Below, one piece after another: positions 21,971-33,121 of a DNA stretch of 64,000 nt. A program made the position numbers and the translations under genes. The stretch is from Bidens hawaiensis (lineage: Eukaryota; Streptophyta; Magnoliopsida; Asterales; Asteraceae): assembly GCA_021521415.1 (NCBI GenBank), contig JAIQDT010001133.1:546375-610374 (forward strand), written 5' to 3'. Positions within the stretch are counted from its first letter, which is position 1. Each line of letters opens with the position of its first letter. The notes beneath the pieces are model-generated. The model was given only the letters and a program-made list of their open reading frames with translations. It made no database searches and was not told the DNA's origin.

Positions 21971-23119
21971 TGACGGGTGGATCATAGAGCCACCCTTAAG
22001 TGTAGTAATTGCAGTTAAATCATGTGCGTTTATGTTTAATTTCAAGGACTTGGATTACTAAACTATGTCATGTGATTGTAGGTTTGAAAAGCTAAAGGAT
22101 GAGACAACAAGTTCATAGGCGAAGATGGTGAAGAAAACAGAGCTAGAACGAGAAAATTATAAAGAAAACAAGAAAACTTGAAGCAACTCCACCGTGGCCC
22201 ACGGTCCACCTGACACAAATCTGGCATAACCCACCGTACAGTGGGTTGTATGGGAACTGTGGAGGAGACCATGGCCCACAGTCCAGACCGTGGACCACGG
22301 TCCATGTCATAACAGCAATTGTTTTGTGACTTTAATTGGCCGTTTTGGCTAATCTTTTCATCATCTTTTCATCAAGAAACATTAGGGGATGATTTTTGGA
22401 GTGCAAAACATTGTTTTTGGGTTTGGTAATCATTGGATTATGTTCTTGATTATTATAAACAAGAGAATTGAAGTGATGATTCATCAAACCATGTGTGGCT
22501 AATTCCCTTGGTGATCATCTTGGATGTAAGGTTTAATTGATACACTTGATATGCTTTGATTTATAGAATAATAACTTTGCAATGGTTGTCTAGTTATTAT
22601 GATGTTTGATTAATTGATTGTAACTTGTTGCTTGTATTTGATCATAACCTAAACCATACGTTCTTGGTGCCAATGGCAATCGGGATATCATGGGAGGAAT
22701 TAGGGTTGAATATTAGTTAATTGATTATCGGGTAACAACCTTGCGTTTTATTAATCCAAGTACTTAGTTCCCTTTTATCACAACCAAGTAATCAAACATG
22801 AACTATGTTTATGTGGTTCTTTCTAGTAAGCATAAACATTAGTGTTGATTTAAACCTGAAATCTAAGATGATCGCTTTTGTTTAATCAGTTTACAATTCT
22901 CAATAGTTGTTTTGCAAGTGTCCTATTTTATTTTAGTTAATCTAAAAACCAAACAATCAAATCTGAATTTACTTTTATATAATTTTAGATTAATTTTGTT
23001 TTCTGTTATAGATACTGGTAAAAACACATTCCACAAACTCCTCGTGTTCGATACCCATTTACCGCTATCTATTTAGTTGTAATTGGTTTATTTTTGCGCG
23101 AGCCTTCGACCTCGTGTCA
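21971..23119 (+). mobile_element. Solo-LTR-like element nested in the first Tekay LTR
   Basis: 1149 bp starting TGACGGGTGG and ending CTCGTGTCA (TG...CA). Flanks are GGTCA (21966-21970) and GGTCC (23120-23124); the uninterrupted LTR copies read GGTCC there, so the left copy carries one change. It has no ORF of note. A short segment (22190-22312) repeats GTGGCCCACGGTCC-like palindromic words. Its orientation is inferred only from the typical ending CCTTCGACCTCGTGTCA. Confidence 0.75.
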
Positions 23120-23590
23120 GGTCCCTTCTATCTCGAATAACCATACCTTTATCATACGTGCATACTTTATATATCTTCTAGTTATAAATATATATACATA
23201 CTCGTTCATACAATCATTATGTAACAATACATTCAATACACAATCATACACGTATCATACACTTACCAATCAAGTAGGTGTATTATCTACCACATAGGAG
23301 TATGCACACAGCCCCGAAAACATAACAGATAAAGGGGCAAGAACTTACCTGGAGTCGGTTTCTCTCACCGTTTAACGGTAATGCCCTTCCTTAGTTGTGC
23401 ACGGCTAACTGTACAATACATTACGCGTGTCAATTATCCATTACTACTACTTCCTACATCTAAGTTAATGAAACCCTCAACTAACGGGGTCCGGGGGCAG
23501 CGCCCCTGGTAGCAGGGTCTAGGGGAGGCAACCCCTAGCAAGGTCCAAGGGGTAGAGCCCCTGGCTGGGGTCTAGGAGAGGCAGCCCCTA

Positions 23591-24078
23591 CCACGTCAAC
23601 TCGTGTGACTTCCTTGTCCAGTAATCTTCTTAGTACCAGCCATTTGTATTCTATATGAAAACACAAACGTCATCACTTCAGGAATTGTTTAGTACAGGAA
23701 TAGTAAGGCTAACAGGTAACAACAGTGACCAGTTGTGATTAGCTGATCACAGTACTCTCGGTGTCCTACACACTTCCCTTTGTGAGTCCACTTGTGCTAG
23801 TTTCTACGTATAATAGTTGGTTGATCACACGTTTCACATCTTCACACATAAACAAGAAATTCTATATCTAGATATTAAGTTAGCTTTCTTACTCATTCTT
23901 TACTATACACAAGATCATCATCAACTTACACAATATGATTACTTTCTAAGCTTTCTTGGGAGACACATGGCATTCTTGGACTGGCATCTTCTTTCTTTTC
24001 TTCCTTAAGTCCCATTCTCTGTTCGAGTCTAAGCATGTAGGAAGCTTATTCTGTCGAACTTATGCTCTGATACCAACT
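23591..24078 (-). repeat. Leader remnant of the deleted Tekay copy
   Basis: 488 bp equivalent to 30571-31058 of the complete copy. It includes the start of gag-proximal sequence and a second primer-binding site (GCTCTGATACCA, 24064-24075) next to the middle LTR. Confidence 0.85.
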
Positions 24079-24553
24079 TGTAAGGCCCCGTTCCCGGTAA
24101 CCCTACTTTGGTATTGGATTAACTCATAAACACAGTTCTAAAATTAGAGTTAATAAAAACTTTCGCGGAATAATTTAAAACTTCAAACATCACATTACAA
24201 AACATTCGTTTTTGTCTTAACATACAAATTGTCTTTTCATAAACATTAATTAAAACAGTCATGACGCTTCATCGTGGATGCCAGTCTCTCCAGTCCATGC
24301 CATGTGTTCCTCCTCAAGCCAACTGCCTCAACCTATTTGCCTGCGTGCATACTAAAAGTCAGCTATGCTGAGTGAGTTCTAGTTAATCAATTAACATACA
24401 TTACATTCATATTCTCACCCATACACATCCGAAGATACGTATTCATATCTTACTTACTATTACTTCCTTCATACATACATTACATACATGCATACGTACC
24501 TACATACTTTCTTTCATAAAACCCTATGGTATACCATAAGCTATTCTATCTGA

Positions 24554-24745
24554 AACATCATAGATATTATAAGGGTCTGGTCCCTAACATCACAGATATT
24601 ATAAGAGTCTGGTCCCTAACATCACAAATATTGTAAGGGTCTGGTCCCTAACACCACAGATATTATGACGGTCTGGTCCCTATCATCTCAGATATTATGA
24701 GGGTCTGGTCCCTAACATCTCAGATATTATAAGGGTCTGGTCCCT
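24554..24745. repeat. 32-bp minisatellite in the LTR (copy 2)
   Basis: Six units, as in the first LTR. Confidence 0.92.
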
Positions 24746-25798
24746 TCTGTCTCGAATAACCATACCTTTATCATACGTGCATACTTTACATATCTTCTAG
24801 TTATAAATATATATACATACTCGTTCATACAACCATTATGTAACAATACATTCAATACACAATCATACATGTATCATACACTTACCAATCAAGTAGGTGT
24901 ATTATCTACCACATAGAAGTATGCACACAGCCCCGAAAACATAACAGATAAAGGGGCTAGAACTCACCTGGAGTCGGTTTCTCTTGCCGTTAACGGTAAT
25001 GCCCTTCCTTAGTTGTGCACAGCTAACTGTACAATACATTACGCGTGTCAATTATCCATTACTACTACTTCCTACATCTAAGTTAAAGAAACCCTCAACA
25101 AACGGGGGTCGGGGGGCAGCGCCCCTAGTAGCGGGTTCTATGGGCGACAGCCCCTAGCAGGGTCCAAGGGGCATAGCCGAAAAATTTTATTTTCATTAAT
25201 AGTCCTTTAACAAAATGCATCAGAAAAAGGATTTCATGAAATTTCGCTTGGAATTTCGCTTCGCATGCGATTTCGCTTCGCATGACTTTTTCTCTTGGCA
25301 TGGCTGTGCGATGCGAAATCGACTAATGCGAAAATACCTCTTTTTCTTCATTTTTTGCCATTTTAAGCCAAATTACTCAGTGACTCTTCCTTAGGACCCG
25401 ATTTTACCCTTTTTATGGGTTTTGGGTTGCACCAACTTTGTATACCCGTGTTTTATGAGGTCCAAACATCACCTTTTTGTCCTATATCAACCCGTGAGGT
25501 TATAACTCACCAAGTTTATGTTTTTCTTACATCTTACAACCCGATCTATCGTTCTATCAGTTTGCATGTCGAATTCGACCGTAAAACTTAACCTTTTTAA
25601 CCAAAACTCACCTTTTTCTTCGGGTTCGGTTCGGAACTGAACACTATGTAGATCTGGACGTGTTCTTGTTGTTTGAAGACACTTGAACACCAAGATCTTC
25701 CTTGCTTTAGGCCGGATTTGGATTCGGGTCTTGAGAGAAAATGTGTGTTCTAGTGTGTGTGTGAAAGGAAGGAAATGGTGAAAGGGTGGAGGGGTTGG

Positions 25799-25809
25799 GT
25801 TTATATAGG
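25799..25809 (-). promoter_or_regulatory. LTR TATA box (middle LTR)
   Basis: The minus strand reads CCTATATAAACCC just downstream of a GGGGCCCGTAACC segment, a good Pol II TATA context. The equivalent site in the 5' LTR (32790-32799) reads CCTACATAAACCC. Confidence 0.6.
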
Positions 25810-25948
25810 GGGGTTACGGGCCCCACAACCCACTCACAATTCCAATTCCAAATATTATCCAAACACTTAACACACAACTAATTTAACGACACACAGTTAA
25901 TAACTAAACTTTATGTTATTTATTATTTAACAAAAGTTGGATGTTACA

Positions 25949-25970
25949 AGTCTACCCTTCTTAAAAGAGG
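25949..25970 (-). other. Polypurine tract region
   Basis: The minus strand reads TTTTAAGAAGGGTAGACT immediately before the LTR start TGTAACATCC, as expected for the plus-strand primer of a Tekay element. Confidence 0.65.
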
Positions 25971-25985
25971 TTTCGTCCCCGAAAC

Positions 25986-27293
25986 CTAACTATTACTACT
26001 AAACAAATGCGGGTAAAACTTGCGCATCTCTTCTTCAACTTCCCAAGTGGCATCCGATCCCTTACGATGCTTCCATATCACTTTCACCAAGGGAATAACC
26101 TTACGACGAAGCTGCTTTTCCTTGCGGTCAACTATCTCAACAGGCTGCTCAACGTAATTCAGCTGCTCGTCTACCTCAATGTCTAGAAGAGGTACGTGAG
26201 ACGTATCATCAGCGAGACACTTTCTCAAGTGAGAGACGTGAAACGTAGCATGAAATCCTTCCAGCTCATCGGGTAGATCAAGCTTGTAAGCCACTTCACC
26301 CACACGGGCCACGATCTTGAACGGTCCTATGTACCTTGGACTCAACTTTCCCTTCTTTCTGTAACGAATAATCCCCTTCCAAGGCGGGACTTTAAGCATC
26401 ACGTGGTCTCCAACATCAAACTCAATGGCTCGTCTCCGCTTATCCGCATATGACTTCTGGCAATCTTGCGCAGCTTTCATCCTGGCCTTTATCTGATCAA
26501 ACCTTGAGGAGGTTTCTTGCACCATTTCTAAACTTCCAATTTCTTTCTGACCAATTTCTCCCCAACATACGGGAGTTCTACAACATCTACCATACAACAT
26601 CTCGAAAGGAGGCATGCCAATACTTGAATGATAACTGTTGTTGTAAGAGAATTCTGCCAAGTGCAAATGATCATCCCAGCTTCCTCCAAAGTCTAGCACA
26701 TAAGCACGTAGCATATCCTCAAGGGTTTGGATAGTCCTTTCGGACTGTCCATCAGTTTGAGGATGATACGCGGTGCTGATGTTCAGTCTTGTCCCCATGG
26801 CTTCGTGGAACTTCTTCCAGAATCTTGAAGTAAAGCGGGTATCCCTGTCTGACACAATCGATAACGGCACCCCATGCTTTGAAACCACTTCCTTGACGAA
26901 CACGTGGGCCAACGTTTCTGACGAGATGGCCTCTCGTATAGGCATAAAATGAGCACTCTTCGTCAGACGGTCCACAATCACCCATATAGTATCATGATTT
27001 CTAGATGTACGCGGTAGCTTGGTTATGAAATCCATGGTGATGTGTTCCCATTTCCATTCCGGTATCTCCAGTGGCTGCATATTCCCATACAGTTTCTAGT
27101 GCTCGGCCTTAACCTGCAAGCAAGTCAAGCATTTGCTAACATAATCCACCACCTCGTTCTTCATACCTGGCCACCAGTAGTCTTTCTTCAAGTCTTGATA
27201 TATCTTGGTGGACCCTGGATGAATCAAGTAATGGGACTTATGGGCCTCATCTAGGATTCGACCTCTAAGTTTCCCATGTCGTGGGATCCACAT
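25986..27293 (-). pseudogene. Tekay integrase with chromodomain
   Basis: It starts at the zinc-binding HHCC region (HKSHYLIHPGSTKIYQDLKK ... CLTCLQVKAEH). A TAG (Gln to stop) follows at about 27094. The catalytic core reads MDFITKLPR, IVDRLTKSAHFMPI, SDRDTRFTSRF and the Glu in TIQTLEDMLRA. The C-terminal domain contains FDVGDHVMLKVPP and LSPRYIGPFKIVARVG. The last 50 residues, VIWKHRKGSDATWEVEEEMR, are a chromodomain typical of chromoviruses, which in such elements targets integration by chromatin binding. It is separated from RT by a frameshift near 27296. Confidence 0.88.
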
Positions 27294-27297
27294 CCGG

Positions 27298-29010
27298 TCA
27301 AAACCTGGTCTTTACACCATGAGTATTATCTATCAACTCGTTCTGCTGCCCAAAAATCCTTTCTTTCTTCATCAACCCTTCATCTACTAACACTTCTAAC
27401 TGCACCGTGCTGATTTCTTTGAATAAATCCGAATTGATAACCAACTTGTAAGACTTGACCGTCGCGATAACTTTTGCATTCTTCCGGATCAAGGCTTCAG
27501 CGACTACATTAGCCTTTCCAGGATAGTACTTGATGTCACAGTCATAATCCTTTATCAGTTCTAACCACCTTCTCTGCCTCATATTTAGTTCTTTCTGCTC
27601 GAAGAAGTATTTCAAACTCTTATAATCAGTGTAAATGGTACACTTAGTACCATACAAATAATATCTCCAAATCTTGAGAGCATGCACTACAGCTGCTAAC
27701 TCCAAGTCGTGCGTCGGGTATGTGCTTTCGTGAACTTTCAACGGTCTAGACGCATAGGCTATGACCTTCCCTCGTTGCATCAACACGCAACCTAACCCTT
27801 GATGCGAAGCATCAGTACAGACTACCAAATCTTCTTCACCATCGGGCAGGACAAGGATTGGAGCCTGAGTGAGTCTTCTCTTCAATTCTTCGAACGCTTC
27901 TTCTTGATTCTTACCCCAACTGAATACTACAGTCTTCTGGGTCATGCCGGTCAACGGTGCGGCTATCATGGAGAAGCCCAGAATGAATCTCCTATAATAG
28001 CCAGCTAACCATAGGAAACTGCGTATATCGGTCGGGTTTCGCGGAGTCTTCCAATTCTTTATCGCTTCAATCTTAGCTGGGTCCACAGTAATTCCCTCGG
28101 GCTTAATTATGTGACCTAAAAACTGCACCTCTCTCAACCAAAATGCGCACTTCGAGAACTTTGCATACAATTTCTCCTTCTTTAAAACTTCCAATACTTC
28201 CTTCAGATGTTCAGCATGGTCAAACTCGGTCTTTGAATAAATTAATATATCGTCAATGAAAATGATAACCGTCTTGTCTAACATCGGCCGACATACTCTG
28301 TTCGTCATGTCCATAAAGGCCGCGGGAGCGTTGGTTAGACCAAACGACATCACAAGGAACTCGTAGTGTCCGTACCGCATCCGAAACGCTATCTTAGAGA
28401 TGTCCGCCTCTTTCACCTTCAGCTGATGATAACCCGATCTGAGGTCTATTCGCGAGAACCAACTAGCACCTTGCAACTGATCAAACAAATCATCGATCCG
28501 TGGCAACGGATATCTATTCTTCACAGTAAGCTTATTCAATTCCCTGTAGTCAATGCACATCCTCATGCTTCCGTCTTTCTTCTTAACGAACAACACCGGT
28601 GCGCCCTACAGGGAAACACTCGGTCTTATAAAACCTTTGTTGAGGAGTTCTTGCAGTTGGGACATCAATTCCTTCATCTCAGACGGCGCCAAACGGTAAG
28701 GTGGTTTCGTGACGGGCTGTGCTCCTGGTATCAATTCTATCTGGAATTCTAGTTCTCGTTCCGGTGGTAACCCCGGAAGGTCCTCAGGGAATACTTCTGG
28801 GTAGTCACACACTACAGGAACGTCTTTCACTTCCTTCGTCTCGGCCGCAGCTTTGACAACATACGCCAGGTAAGCACTGCACCCTCGTCTTAACAAACCT
28901 TCGGCTTTTATCATCGAAATGACGTTAAGCCCTGAACTTTCTCTATCACCATAAACCGTTACTATACCACCATCCAAAGACTTCAGTCTTACCAATCCAC
29001 TCCTGCACAC
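27298..29010 (-). pseudogene. Tekay reverse transcriptase and RNase H
   Basis: The pol segment starts with the linker CDYPEVFPEDLPGLPPERE and PYRLAPSEMKELMSQLQELL, then a TAG (Trp to stop) at about 28604. RT follows: [50 protein letters not shown], and the catalytic [11 protein letters not shown] at about 28265. RNase H reads [36 protein letters not shown] and [12 protein letters not shown]. The usual ADALSRK at its end reads AEALIRK. The sequence is well preserved apart from the stop and the terminal frameshift. Confidence 0.88.
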
Positions 29011-29034
29011 TATCTGAGCTTTGAATTCAGACAG

Positions 29035-29349
29035 TCAATCCATCCCCAATACTACATCGAATCCTCCTAAGGTTAAAACATACAGGGTAGCAGGGAATTC
29101 GTGTCCTTCCAATTCTATCTTACAATTCTTAACCAATCTCATAATTTTAACTGAGGTCTCATTAGCGGTTTTCACCATAAAAGTTTCAGGCACACGAAAA
29201 CATTTCATCTTAGCTGTCTTACAAAACTGGGTAGCTACCAAACTCCTGGTCGCACCAGAGTCAAACAATATGGAAGCGGAAATACCGTTTACTAGAAATG
29301 TACCTATCACGACATCTGGGATCTGTTTAGCTTGCTCTTGTGTCAACAT
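29035..29349 (-). pseudogene. Tekay aspartic protease
   Basis: A single retropepsin-like domain with active-site ILFDSGATRSLVA, then VLTLGGFDVVLGMD and a TGA (Trp to stop) at about 29033. The DSGA triad region is intact. Upstream it is separated from gag by stops after the zinc knuckles. Confidence 0.8.
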
Positions 29350-29377
29350 GTAGGCTCTAGTACTTGGCCTAGACTGT

Positions 29378-30507
29378 TCAGCATCCTTCCTTCCGCTTCC
29401 CCCAGCTTCCTACACCTTCAGTGCACTCCCTTGCCATATGACCCGTCTTTCCACATTTGTAACAGGCGGGTTTCGCGTTACATTCGTTTGCGTAATGCCC
29501 CACCTTTCCACATTTATAACAAGCATTTGACCCTAGCCTGCACTCCCCTCCATGGACCTTCCCACACTTGTTGCACACATCACTACTCTTACCACACTTG
29601 CACTCACCGCCGTGCATTTTCCCACAAGTCTTGCATGACTTTTTCTCCCACACCTTCTGTTTCTTATCCTTGAGGTTCCGCATTTGAGTACCAGGCCTCT
29701 TGGCAGGAGCAACCCACTTCTTCTCCTTCTGATCTTCCACCACCACATCATCCACAGCCAGGTCATCATAAACCATTTCTACAAGTTCGACAGCAGAATC
29801 AAAAGTAGCAGGTTTACTAGCCCGGACAAAGGTGCGGATATTTTATGGCAGTCCCCTCAAGTAGCACTTGATCCTCTTCGCTTCAGTGTTTACCATGTCA
29901 AGGACAAGTCTGGACATACGGTTGAACTCTGTGGTGTACTCGTGGTATGTCATTTTTCCGCCTTCAAATTCAGAAACTTCATCTCCGCCCTCTCGACTTC
30001 AGCATCCGCATAAAACTTCTTCATGACCATCTCCTTCAAATCTTCCCACCTCAAAGCTTTGATCTCAGCAGCAGTCTTCCTTTGCTCTACCGTTTCCCAC
30101 CAAAACATAGCTTCTTCCCCAAATGACTGGGTAGCAAAACCCACTGCTTGGTTGGGGAGACACTCGCTAATTCGGATAACCTTGTCCATTGCGGTTATCC
30201 ATTGGAGAGTAACGATTGCATCCCCAGTACCAGAAAACATTGGTGGGTCGCAACCTTTGAACAACCTGTAGCTGCACTCACCTCGGCCCCTCTGACCAGC
30301 ATTGACCTTCGCAGACCGATCTTCATTTGATTCCTCTACTTCGATCTCTTCATCCTTCTTACTACCTTCCCCCGTCTCCCCACCAGTTCCGGTATGGCTT
30401 GCGGTTGACTTTTCTTGTTGGTGACTTTGCATTGCAGCAGCTACTGCCTGAGTGATGGCAGCTTGGATAGCAGGGTCGAGCTGCTGCCCTTCATCCCGCA
30501 CTGTCAT
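29378..30507 (-). pseudogene. Tekay gag with four zinc knuckles
   Basis: It starts MTVRDEGQQLDPAIQAAITQ at 30507. The capsid part reads FKGCDPPMFSGTGDAIVTLQ and WEDLKEMVMKKFYADAEVE. A one-base loss in an A run near 29955 shifts the frame before MTYHEYTTEFNRMSRLVLDM; a TAA lies at 29843. The nucleocapsid part has four Cys/His boxes: two of form CX2CX3HX3C (CKTCGKMHGGEC, CNKCGKVHGGEC) and two canonical CX2CX4HX4C (CYKCGKVGHYANEC, CYKCGKTGHMAREC). The shorter pair is unusual. Confidence 0.85.
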
Positions 30508-31058
30508 GTCTCTCTCTTCCTCAGACTCGTGGATTGGTTCCTCGGGGGTACTTGGGTAGCAGGTGGTCTACCACGTCGACTCGTGCGACTTCCTTGTCCA
30601 GTAGTCTTCTTAGTACCAGCCATTCGTATTCTATAGGAAAACACGAATGTCATCACTTCAGGAATTGTTTAGTATAGGAATAGTAAGGCTAACAGGTAAT
30701 AACAGTGGCCAGTTGTGATTAGCTGATCACAGTACTCTCCATGTCCTACACACTTCCCTTTGTGAGTCCACTTGTGCTAGTTTCTACGTATAATAGTTGG
30801 TTGATCACACGTTTCACATCTTCACACATAAACAAGCAATTCTATATCTAGCTATTAAGTTAGCTTTCTTACTCATTCTTTACTATACACAAGATCATCA
30901 TCAACTTACACAATATGATTACTTTCTAAGCTTTCTTGGGAGACACATGGCATTCTTGGACTAGCATCTTCTTTCTTTTCTTTCTTAAGTCCCATTCTCT
31001 GTTCGAGTCTAAGCATGTAGGATGCTTATTCTGTTGAACTTATGCTCTGATACCAACT
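30508..31058 (-). other. Tekay leader with initiator-tRNA primer-binding site
   Basis: Non-coding 5' leader. TGGTATCAGAGC (minus strand, 31044-31055), three bases inside the LTR end, is complementary to the 3' end of plant initiator methionine tRNA. Confidence 0.88.
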
Positions 31059-32940
31059 TGTAAGGCCCCGTTCCCGGTAACCCTACTTTGTTATTGGATT
31101 AACTCATAAACACAGTTCTAAAATCAGAGTTAATAAAAAATTTCGCGGAATAATTTAAAACTTCAAACATCACATTACAAAACATTCGTTTTTGTCTTAA
31201 CATACAAATTGTCTTTTCATAAACATTAATTAAAACAGTCATGACGCTTCATCGTGGATGCCAGTCTCTCCAGTCCATGCCATGTGTTCCTCCTCAAGAC
31301 AACTGCCTCAACCTATTTGCCTGCGTGCATACTAAAAGTCAGCTACGCTGAGTGAGTTCTAGTTAATCAATTAACATACATTACATTCATATTCTCACCC
31401 ATACACATCCGAAGATACGTATTCATATCTTACTTACTATTACTTCATACATGCATACGTACCTACATACTTTCTTTCATAAAACCCTATGGTATACCAT
31501 AAACTATTATATCTTAAACATCACAGATATTATAAGGGTCTGGTCCCTAACATCACAGATATTATAAGGGTATGGTCCCTAACATCACAGATATTGTAAG
31601 AGTCTGGTCCCTAACATCACAGATATTATGAGGGTCTGGTCCCTATAATCTCAGATATTATGAGGGTCTGGTCCCTAACATCTCAGATATTATAAGGGTC
31701 TGGTCCCTTCTGTCTCGAATAACCATACCTTTATCATACGTGCATACTTTACATATCTTCTAGTTATAAATATATATACATACTCGTTCATACAACCATT
31801 ATGTAACAATACATTCAATACACAATCATACACGTATCATACACTTACCAATCAAGTAGGTGTATTATCTACCACATAGGAGTATGCACACAGCCCCGAA
31901 AACATAACAGATAAAGGGGCTAGAACTCACCTGGAGTCAGTTTCTCACGCCGTTAACGGTAATGCCCTTCCTTAGTTGTGCACGGCTAACTGTACAATAC
32001 ATTACGCGTGTCAATTATCCATTACTACTACTTCCTACATCTAAGTTAATGAAACCCTCAACTAACAGGGGTCCGGGGGCAGCGTCCCTGGTAGCAAGGT
32101 CTAGGGGCGGCAGCCCCTAGTAGGGTCCAAGGGGTAGAGCCGAAAAATTTTATTTTCATTAATAGTCCTTTAACAAAATGCATCAGAAAATGGATTTCAT
32201 GAAATTTCGCATGGCCATTTCGCTTGGAATTTCACTTCGCATGCGATTTCGCTTCGCATGTGATTTCGCTTCGCATGACTTTTTCGCTTCGCATGGCTGT
32301 GCGATGCGAAATCGACTTATGCGAAAATACCTCCTTTTCTTCATTTTTTGCCATTTTAAGCCAAATTACTCCGTGACTCTTCCTTAGGACCCGATTTTAC
32401 CCTTTTTATGGGTTTTGGGTTGCACCAACTTTGTATACCCGTGTTTTATGCGGTCCAAACATCACCTTTTTGTCCTATATCAACCCGTGAGGTTATAACT
32501 CACCGAGTTTATGTTTTTCTTACATCTTACAACCCGATCTATCGTTATATCAATTTGCATGTCGAATTCGACCGTAAAACTTAACCTTTTTAACCAAAAC
32601 TCACCTTTTTCTTCGGGTTCGGTTCGGAACTGAACACTACGTAGATCTGGACGTGTTCTTGTTGTTTGAAGACACTTGAACACCAAGATCTTCCTTGCTT
32701 TAGGCCGGATTTGGATTCGGGTCTTGAGAGAAAATGTGTTCTAGTGTGTGTGTGAAAGGAAGGAAATGTTGAAAGGGCGGAGGGGTTGGGTTTATGTAGG
32801 GGGGGTTACGGGCCCCACAACCCACCCACAATTCCAATTCCAAATATTATCCAAACACTTAACACACAACTAATTTAACGACACACAGTTAATAACTAAA
32901 CTTTATGTTAATTATTATTTAACAAAAGTTAGATGTTACA
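31059..32940 (-). repeat. 5' LTR of the complete Tekay copy
   Basis: 1882 bp, near-identical to the middle LTR. The minisatellite lies at 31516-31707. It has more TTCGCTTCGCATG units (32219-32300) than the middle LTR. Its TATA equivalent is mutated to TACATAA. Confidence 0.92.
31516..31707. repeat. 32-bp minisatellite in the LTR (copy 3)
   Basis: Six units of the same 32-bp repeat. Confidence 0.92.
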
Positions 32941-32945
32941 TACCA

Positions 32946-33116
32946 CACTCTAAACTATAATATATTTACACTCCAAACCTTATATTTCGTAAGTGTCAAT
33001 AATCACCTTAAATTGCGATTTTAACACTTTAAACCTTGTACTCTCATATTTTCAAATAATTCTAAAACATGTCGAGTTAGTATACAAATAGAGTTATAAA
33101 CCGAGTATGTATGTAT
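32946..33116. other. Short host segment between the Tekay tandem and a solo LTR
   Basis: AT-rich, no ORF, ending in a (GTAT)n run that contains the GTATC target site of the next element. Confidence 0.55.
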
Positions 33117-33121
33117 GTATC

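Larger units (their letters stand above)
21306..23590 (-). repeat. Truncated LTR of the Tekay tandem (with an insertion)
   Basis: This matches the last 60% of the full LTRs (minus orientation), ending GGGGCCTTACA. It is interrupted at 21971-23119 by another element and is cut at about 23590 in a GC-rich repeat, where it joins leader sequence equivalent to 30571. Its U3-side portion is missing. Confidence 0.85.
24079..25948 (-). repeat. Middle Tekay LTR (3' LTR of the complete copy)
   Basis: 1870 bp, TGTAACATCC...GGGGCCTTACA on the minus strand. It has six 32-bp minisatellite units at 24554-24745 and short TTCGCTTCGCATG repeats near 25250-25290. It serves as 3' LTR of the complete copy and as 5' LTR of the deleted copy. 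Confidence 0.92.
21306..32940 (-). mobile_element. Tekay-type Gypsy chromovirus tandem: three LTRs, two internal regions, one TSD
   Basis: Order in + coordinates: truncated LTR (21306-23590), 488-bp leader remnant (23591-24078), full LTR (24079-25948), full internal region with INT, RT, PR and gag on the minus strand (25949-31058), full LTR (31059-32940). The unit is flanked by TACCA on both sides (21301-21305 and 32941-32945). The middle LTR has a PBS on one side and a polypurine tract on the other and no duplication of its own. Integrase ends in a chromodomain, and RT/INT are of plant Tekay type. Coding regions carry stops and frameshifts. Unequal LTR recombination followed by an internal deletion explains the structure best. 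Confidence 0.9.

Noticed and set aside
25487..25693. ORF on the minus strand in the Tekay LTR, repeated at 32480-32686
   Set aside because: It is duplicated only because the LTR is duplicated. It lies in the U3/R area, has no domain, and is 68 codons, as expected by chance.
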